In this document: in pieces, positions 61,250 through 64,000 of the stretch
Layout of the letters: every line of letters begins with the position of its first letter
How positions within the stretch are numbered: position 1 is the stretch's first letter
From: Virgibacillus ihumii
Lineage (GTDB): Bacteria > Bacillota > Bacilli > Bacillales > Amphibacillaceae
Reading direction: 5' to 3'
Length of the DNA: 64,000 nt
Assembly (NCBI RefSeq): GCF_902726655.1
Contig: NZ_CACVAN010000001.1
Location: 3,720,001-3,784,000, forward strand
The notes under the pieces: generated by a model
The model's database searches: none
The model's input: the letters and a program-made list of their open reading frames with translations, nothing else
Told to the model about the DNA's origin: nothing
Program-made: the position numbers and the translations under genes

Positions 61250-61855
61250 TTACTTGGATACATAGGGATTGCCTTTTATCCAAAACCGCCATGGATAATC
61301 TTTTGCTTCACCGGAATTTCCAATGCCGATTCGCGGACCCGCCATGATCATGTCCGAACTAACTGTCCATCCGCTGGTGATCCAAAGAGGGGATTGATCA
61401 AGCGGGTGGCCATAATCTTCCATGGTAATTCCGAGTGCTTTTGTCAATTTGCCCGGGCCATTTGTCCATTGCCGTTCATTTTTTACTTTTGGTCGTCGGG
61501 ATGCTATCAATTCCTGCCCGGTATATGGTTCAATTCCTCTGATTAAAACGGATTCAGGGACCCCGGCATTTCCGCTTACAATATTAATCAGGCAGTGTGT
61601 ATGCATTGTATGGGTGTAGGCAAGTCCGGGTTGACCAAACATAATTTCTGTTCGTTTTGTGCGCCGGTTGTTAAAACTGTGAGCGGCTTTATCAAGCGGC
61701 CCCATATATGCCTCCGTTTCCACTATAAAACCAGCCGCAATTCCGTCAGACGTTTCTTTGATAAGCAAACAGCCTAACATACCTTTTGCCAGTTCAAGTG
61801 TCGGCTGGTGGTAGAAACTTTTGTTCATTGGTTCTTTATCATGAAAAATAAACAT
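61250..61855 (-). CDS. DNA-3-methyladenine glycosylase (AAG family)
   Basis: 201 residues from the ATG behind AAAGGACTG; a later ATG (MNKSFYHQP) and an upstream in-frame one are alternatives. AAG/MPG fold: GMLGCLLIKE, AAGFIVETEAYMGPLDKAAH with the catalytic Glu, TNGPGKLTKALGI with DNA-binding residues, and RIGIGNSGEAKDYPWRFW. Removes alkylated purines in base-excision repair. B. subtilis YxlJ is the counterpart. Confidence 0.9.
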   Translation of the reverse strand: MFIFHDKEPMNKSFYHQPTLELAKGMLGCLLIKETSDGIAAGFIVETEAYMGPLDKAAHSFNNRRTKRTEIMFGQPGLAYTHTMHTHCLINIVSGNAGVPESVLIRGIEPYTGQELIASRRPKVKNERQWTNGPGKLTKALGITMEDYGHPLDQSPLWITSGWTVSSDMIMAGPRIGIGNSGEAKDYPWRFWIKGNPYVSK

Positions 61856-62156
61856 AGCAAACAGTCCTTTAAAGTCAGTATTCAATCTCTAATCCAATTT
61901 AACATTATTATTAACTTCCTTGTTATTTGTACTCCACACACAGCCCTTTTTGCAACATACAAAGAGCCCAACAGTTGATTTCTTTGTCTAAATTTGTATA
62001 ATTGTATTAGAAGAGTCAGTATATTAGGATTTTTACCATCTAATTAAGTTGAAAAAATGTCGTTTAATGTTGGGAAAGCTTCCCGATCTGGGATGCTTAA
62101 GTATATAGAAAAAAACTTAATAATCATGAAATTTTTGTTGAGGAGTGTTTTTATTT
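61856..62156. other. 301-nt gap before ectD
   Basis: AT-rich leader of both neighbours. It holds a short GGGAA-agc-TTCCC inverted repeat (about 62075) 80 nt before ectD. GTTTAA occurs at 62062 without a matching sigma-B -10. No gene is seen and no promoter is convincing. Confidence 0.5.
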
Positions 62157-63059
62157 ATGAAAGATCTTTATCCTTCAAGAAAAAATGATCAGCCGTCAAT
62201 TTTGGAGCGGAAGGATCCTGTGATTCATACAGACCGATCTAAAGATAATCAGGCTCCGATTTCAAAAGAACAACTTGATTCCTATGAACAAAATGGGTTT
62301 TTGCAGATTAAAAACTTCTTTTCTGAAAAAGAAGTAACGGATATGCAGAAAGCCATTTTTGAATTGCAGGACTCAACGAAGGGTGTCAGCTCGGACAAGG
62401 TCATCCGTGAGCCCGAAAGCGAAGACATCCGTTCCATTTTTCATGTCCATCAGGATGATGATTTTTTCAAGAATATAGCGTATGACAGCCGTATTCTTGA
62501 CATTGTAAACCATCTTTTGGGAAGTGATGTATATATACACCAATCCCGCATTAATTATAAACCGGGATTTAAAGGGAAAGAGTTTGATTGGCATTCGGAT
62601 TTTGAAACCTGGCATGTGGAAGATGGCATGCCGCGGATGAGAGCTGTCAGTCTGTCAATTGCCTTATCCGACAATTACACATTTAACGGGCCTTTGATGC
62701 TTATACCAGGGTCCCAGAGCTACTATGTCAGTTGTGTAGGGGAAACACCTGACGATAACTACAAAGAATCGTTGCAAAAACAGAAACTTGGTGTTCCGGA
62801 TCAGGAGAGTCTCCGTTACCTTACGAAAAAGGGGAATGGCATATCCGTGCCCACCGGGAAGGCAGGATCGATCACGCTGTTTGAATCGAACACGATGCAC
62901 GGTTCAACAAGCAATATGACACCATATCCGCGCAACAATTTATTTATGGTGTACAACAGCGTTGAGAATCGTTTGGCAGAACCGTTCTCCGGCGGAAAAG
63001 AACGTCCGGAATATATTGCTGTACGAGAAGGCGCAAGAAGCCTGACCGCTGCCAGATAA
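62157..63059 (+). CDS. ectD: Ectoine hydroxylase EctD
   Basis: 300 residues from the ATG, AGGAG 11 nt upstream. The EctD signature [17 protein letters not shown] holds iron ligands His146 and Asp148; His248 (TMHGST) completes the facial triad and Arg259 binds 2-oxoglutarate. It hydroxylates ectoine to 5-hydroxyectoine using Fe(II), O2 and 2-oxoglutarate. No ectABC synthesis genes lie in the flanking sequence, so ectoine is made from another locus or taken up. Confidence 0.95.
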   Translation: MKDLYPSRKNDQPSILERKDPVIHTDRSKDNQAPISKEQLDSYEQNGFLQIKNFFSEKEVTDMQKAIFELQDSTKGVSSDKVIREPESEDIRSIFHVHQDDDFFKNIAYDSRILDIVNHLLGSDVYIHQSRINYKPGFKGKEFDWHSDFETWHVEDGMPRMRAVSLSIALSDNYTFNGPLMLIPGSQSYYVSCVGETPDDNYKESLQKQKLGVPDQESLRYLTKKGNGISVPTGKAGSITLFESNTMHGSTSNMTPYPRNNLFMVYNSVENRLAEPFSGGKERPEYIAVREGARSLTAAR

Positions 63060-63093
63060 ATAGAAATATAGAGGGGAAGCTTTCCTATGGATG

Positions 63094-63125
63094 GACTGCT
63101 GCAATTAATGCGGCAGTCTTTTTTT
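63094..63125 (+). terminator. Terminator of ectD
   Basis: GACTGCTGCA pairs with GCGGCAGTC, followed by seven T residues. Confidence 0.8.
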
Positions 63126-63126
63126 A

Positions 63127-63208
63127 GCAGGCAAGAAAGTATAAAATACTTTGCATAAGTGCAACTAAGGCTGTCACCTAAAGGCTTGGTGACAACCAAG
63201 TTTTCTAA
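63127..63208 (+). repeat. Interspersed two-hairpin element, copy R6
   Basis: Hairpin 1 from GCAAGAAAGTATAAAATACTTTGC, then AAGTGCAACTAA, hairpin 2 GGCTGTCACC / GGTGACAACC and AAGTTTTCTAA. It directly follows the ectD terminator and precedes the 3' end of the phospholipase-like gene. Confidence 0.8.
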
Positions 63209-63231
63209 TATCTGGCTGAATCAGATTCTGT

Positions 63232-63528
63232 TTAGTTTCGCCTGCGACCTGCACAAGTAAAAAGTTGCTGCAGTTTCATATAGTTATACATGGCCGCAGC
63301 CTGTCTGCCTTTTCGAGTGTTACCATTAACTTTCGGCTGCAGGCAATCAAGAAATGCCCTGTCACATCGGCATTTTGATCTGGAACTGCGGTAACATTTG
63401 TCATGAGCTTTGCAACATGCATCCACATCGTTAATTGGGGCGCCAGGTCCGCTGCAGCCCGGTCCACACCATCTGTAGCCCGGGAATATCCGTAACCCCC
63501 GCACAGGTTTTGCATATATTTTTGACAT
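63232..63528 (-). CDS. Small phospholipase A2-like protein
   Basis: 98 residues from the ATG behind GAGGGAGGG. PLA2 core: calcium-loop-like YRWCGPGCSGPG and catalytic His42-Asp43 in DACCKAHDKCY, with Cys21, 25, 38, 39 and 45. It resembles the PLA2-like/parvovirus VP1-like domain found in some Bacillaceae. There is no signal peptide and the tail is basic. Enzyme activity is untested; a spore or toxin-like role is conceivable. The gene is bracketed by repeat copies R6 and R7. Confidence 0.75.
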   Translation of the reverse strand: MSKIYAKPVRGLRIFPGYRWCGPGCSGPGAPINDVDACCKAHDKCYRSSRSKCRCDRAFLDCLQPKVNGNTRKGRQAAAMYNYMKLQQLFTCAGRRRN

Positions 63529-63555
63529 GAAAAACCCTCCCTCTGTCATTGTTTT

Positions 63556-63631
63556 GGCAGACAGGAAAGGATAGAACTTTCCTGCCCGTATGGTATTCGC
63601 TCAAAAGCTTAGCGATTGTCTCGTTTTCTAA
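63556..63631 (+). repeat. Interspersed two-hairpin element, divergent copy R7
   Basis: Hairpin 1 GGCAG..AGGAAAG / CTTTCCT..GCC, hairpin 2 TCGCT / AGCGA, then TCGTTTTCTAAT. Both stems are preserved with different bases. Lies in the 5' region of the phospholipase-like gene, opposite strand. Confidence 0.6.
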
Positions 63632-63794
63632 TCCCTCTACTGCAGATTATGTATATCGATAAAAGATTGATTGCGCATGTGCACTACTGAGAGAAAAAAT
63701 AATCATTTCTGCTTGAGACTATGAAACCTGTCCAATCAATAAACGATTTATATTCATATTATGAATAGAGTTAATCGAAAGGGAGGGGTTTCGG

Positions 63795-64000
63795 ATGTGT
63801 TATTGTGATGCTCGTGATCATTATGATGAACACTGCATAAATGATTGTCATTATAAAACGAAAAGGTATTGTCACAATCCCTGTAAACATCATAATCCAT
63901 GCAAGAAAAACTGTTGTTATAATCACTGCAGGAAAGATTGCAAACATGATATTTTTAAAAAGAAGAGACATGGTCACGATTCCTGCAGATGTTTTGATCT
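63795..64000 (+). CDS. Cys/His-rich protein, N-terminal part (cut by window edge)
   Basis: ATG behind GGGAGGGG opens a frame to the window end: 68 codons, of which 13 are Cys and 10 His, plus many Lys, Asn and Asp. Cysteines fall mostly four residues apart (14/18, 26/30, 36/40, 41/45/49), which suggests repeated metal-binding or disulfide turns. A CATATTAT box about 30 nt upstream could be a sigma-E type -10. Spore-coat proteins of bacilli can be this Cys-rich; the family is not recognised. Confidence 0.65.
   Translation, partial: MCYCDARDHYDEHCINDCHYKTKRYCHNPCKHHNPCKKNCCYNHCRKDCKHDIFKKKRHGHDSCRCFD

Overview
The window is chromosomal DNA from a low-GC, Gram-positive, endospore-forming member of the Bacillaceae, most likely a moderately halophilic or halotolerant genus of the Virgibacillus/Oceanobacillus/Lentibacillus type. 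This is inferred from an alpha/beta-type spore protein, a YjcZ-type spore peptide, T-box and TRAP regulation, LiaFSR, EcsAB, a long block ordered like the Bacillus subtilis yheA-to-yhaA region, plus osmoadaptation genes (OpuA glycine betaine importer, ectoine hydroxylase). No rRNA, tRNA, phage, insertion sequence or CRISPR array was seen.

Layout. 1-8.2 kb: a truncated MarR regulator, a membrane protein, a small four-histidine membrane protein, a zinc-ribbon protein, then a heterodimeric multidrug ABC exporter (BmrC/BmrD type) behind a 29-codon leader ORF and two terminators, followed by a membrane-anchored HtrA-like protease and a PRC-barrel protein. 8.5-11.8 kb: sigma factor SigI with anti-sigma RsgI, and an Asn/Asp-rich lipoprotein. 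12-15.2 kb: a methionine-to-cysteine recycling operon (yrrT-luxS-mccA-mccB). 15.5-30.7 kb: peptidases, an SDR, methionine aminopeptidase, a T-box-controlled NhaC-type carrier, AzlCD, a CDF metal exporter, two MFS carriers, a phospholipase-C-like protein, fumarase and a spore protein. 30.8-34.5 kb: msmX and a PucR-type regulator, yheA, yhaR, yhzD.

34.7-53.3 kb is largely colinear with B. subtilis as I remember it: yhaO-yhaN, yhaM, yhaL, prsA, yhaJ, yhaI, yhaH, trpP, hit, ecsA-ecsB, yhaA. It carries additions: two paralogous GbsR-type regulators and a complete opuA operon between yhaI and yhaH. trpP has a clear TRAP-binding site of (T/G)AG triplets over its ribosome binding site. 53.5-64 kb: a ferritin-like protein, PAP2 phosphatase, liaFSR, a BdbC-type thiol oxidoreductase with a thioredoxin-like partner, an aliphatic-sulfonate-type ABC importer, 3-methyladenine glycosylase, ectoine hydroxylase, a phospholipase-A2-like small protein and a Cys/His-rich protein cut by the window edge.

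Three things are not explained by ordinary annotation. First, at least five gaps hold arrays with a strict 20- or 21-nt period (a conserved half and a variable half), usually starting just downstream of an intrinsic terminator. Two arrays 32 kb apart share the same TTCRAGAG core; the others have different cores. Second, a 50-90 nt interspersed element with two hairpins and the 3' end TTTTCTAA occurs about seven times, often just before start codons, with compensatory stem changes. Third, the leader of the bmrCD operon can fold into mutually exclusive terminator and antiterminator helices, consistent with ribosome-controlled attenuation.
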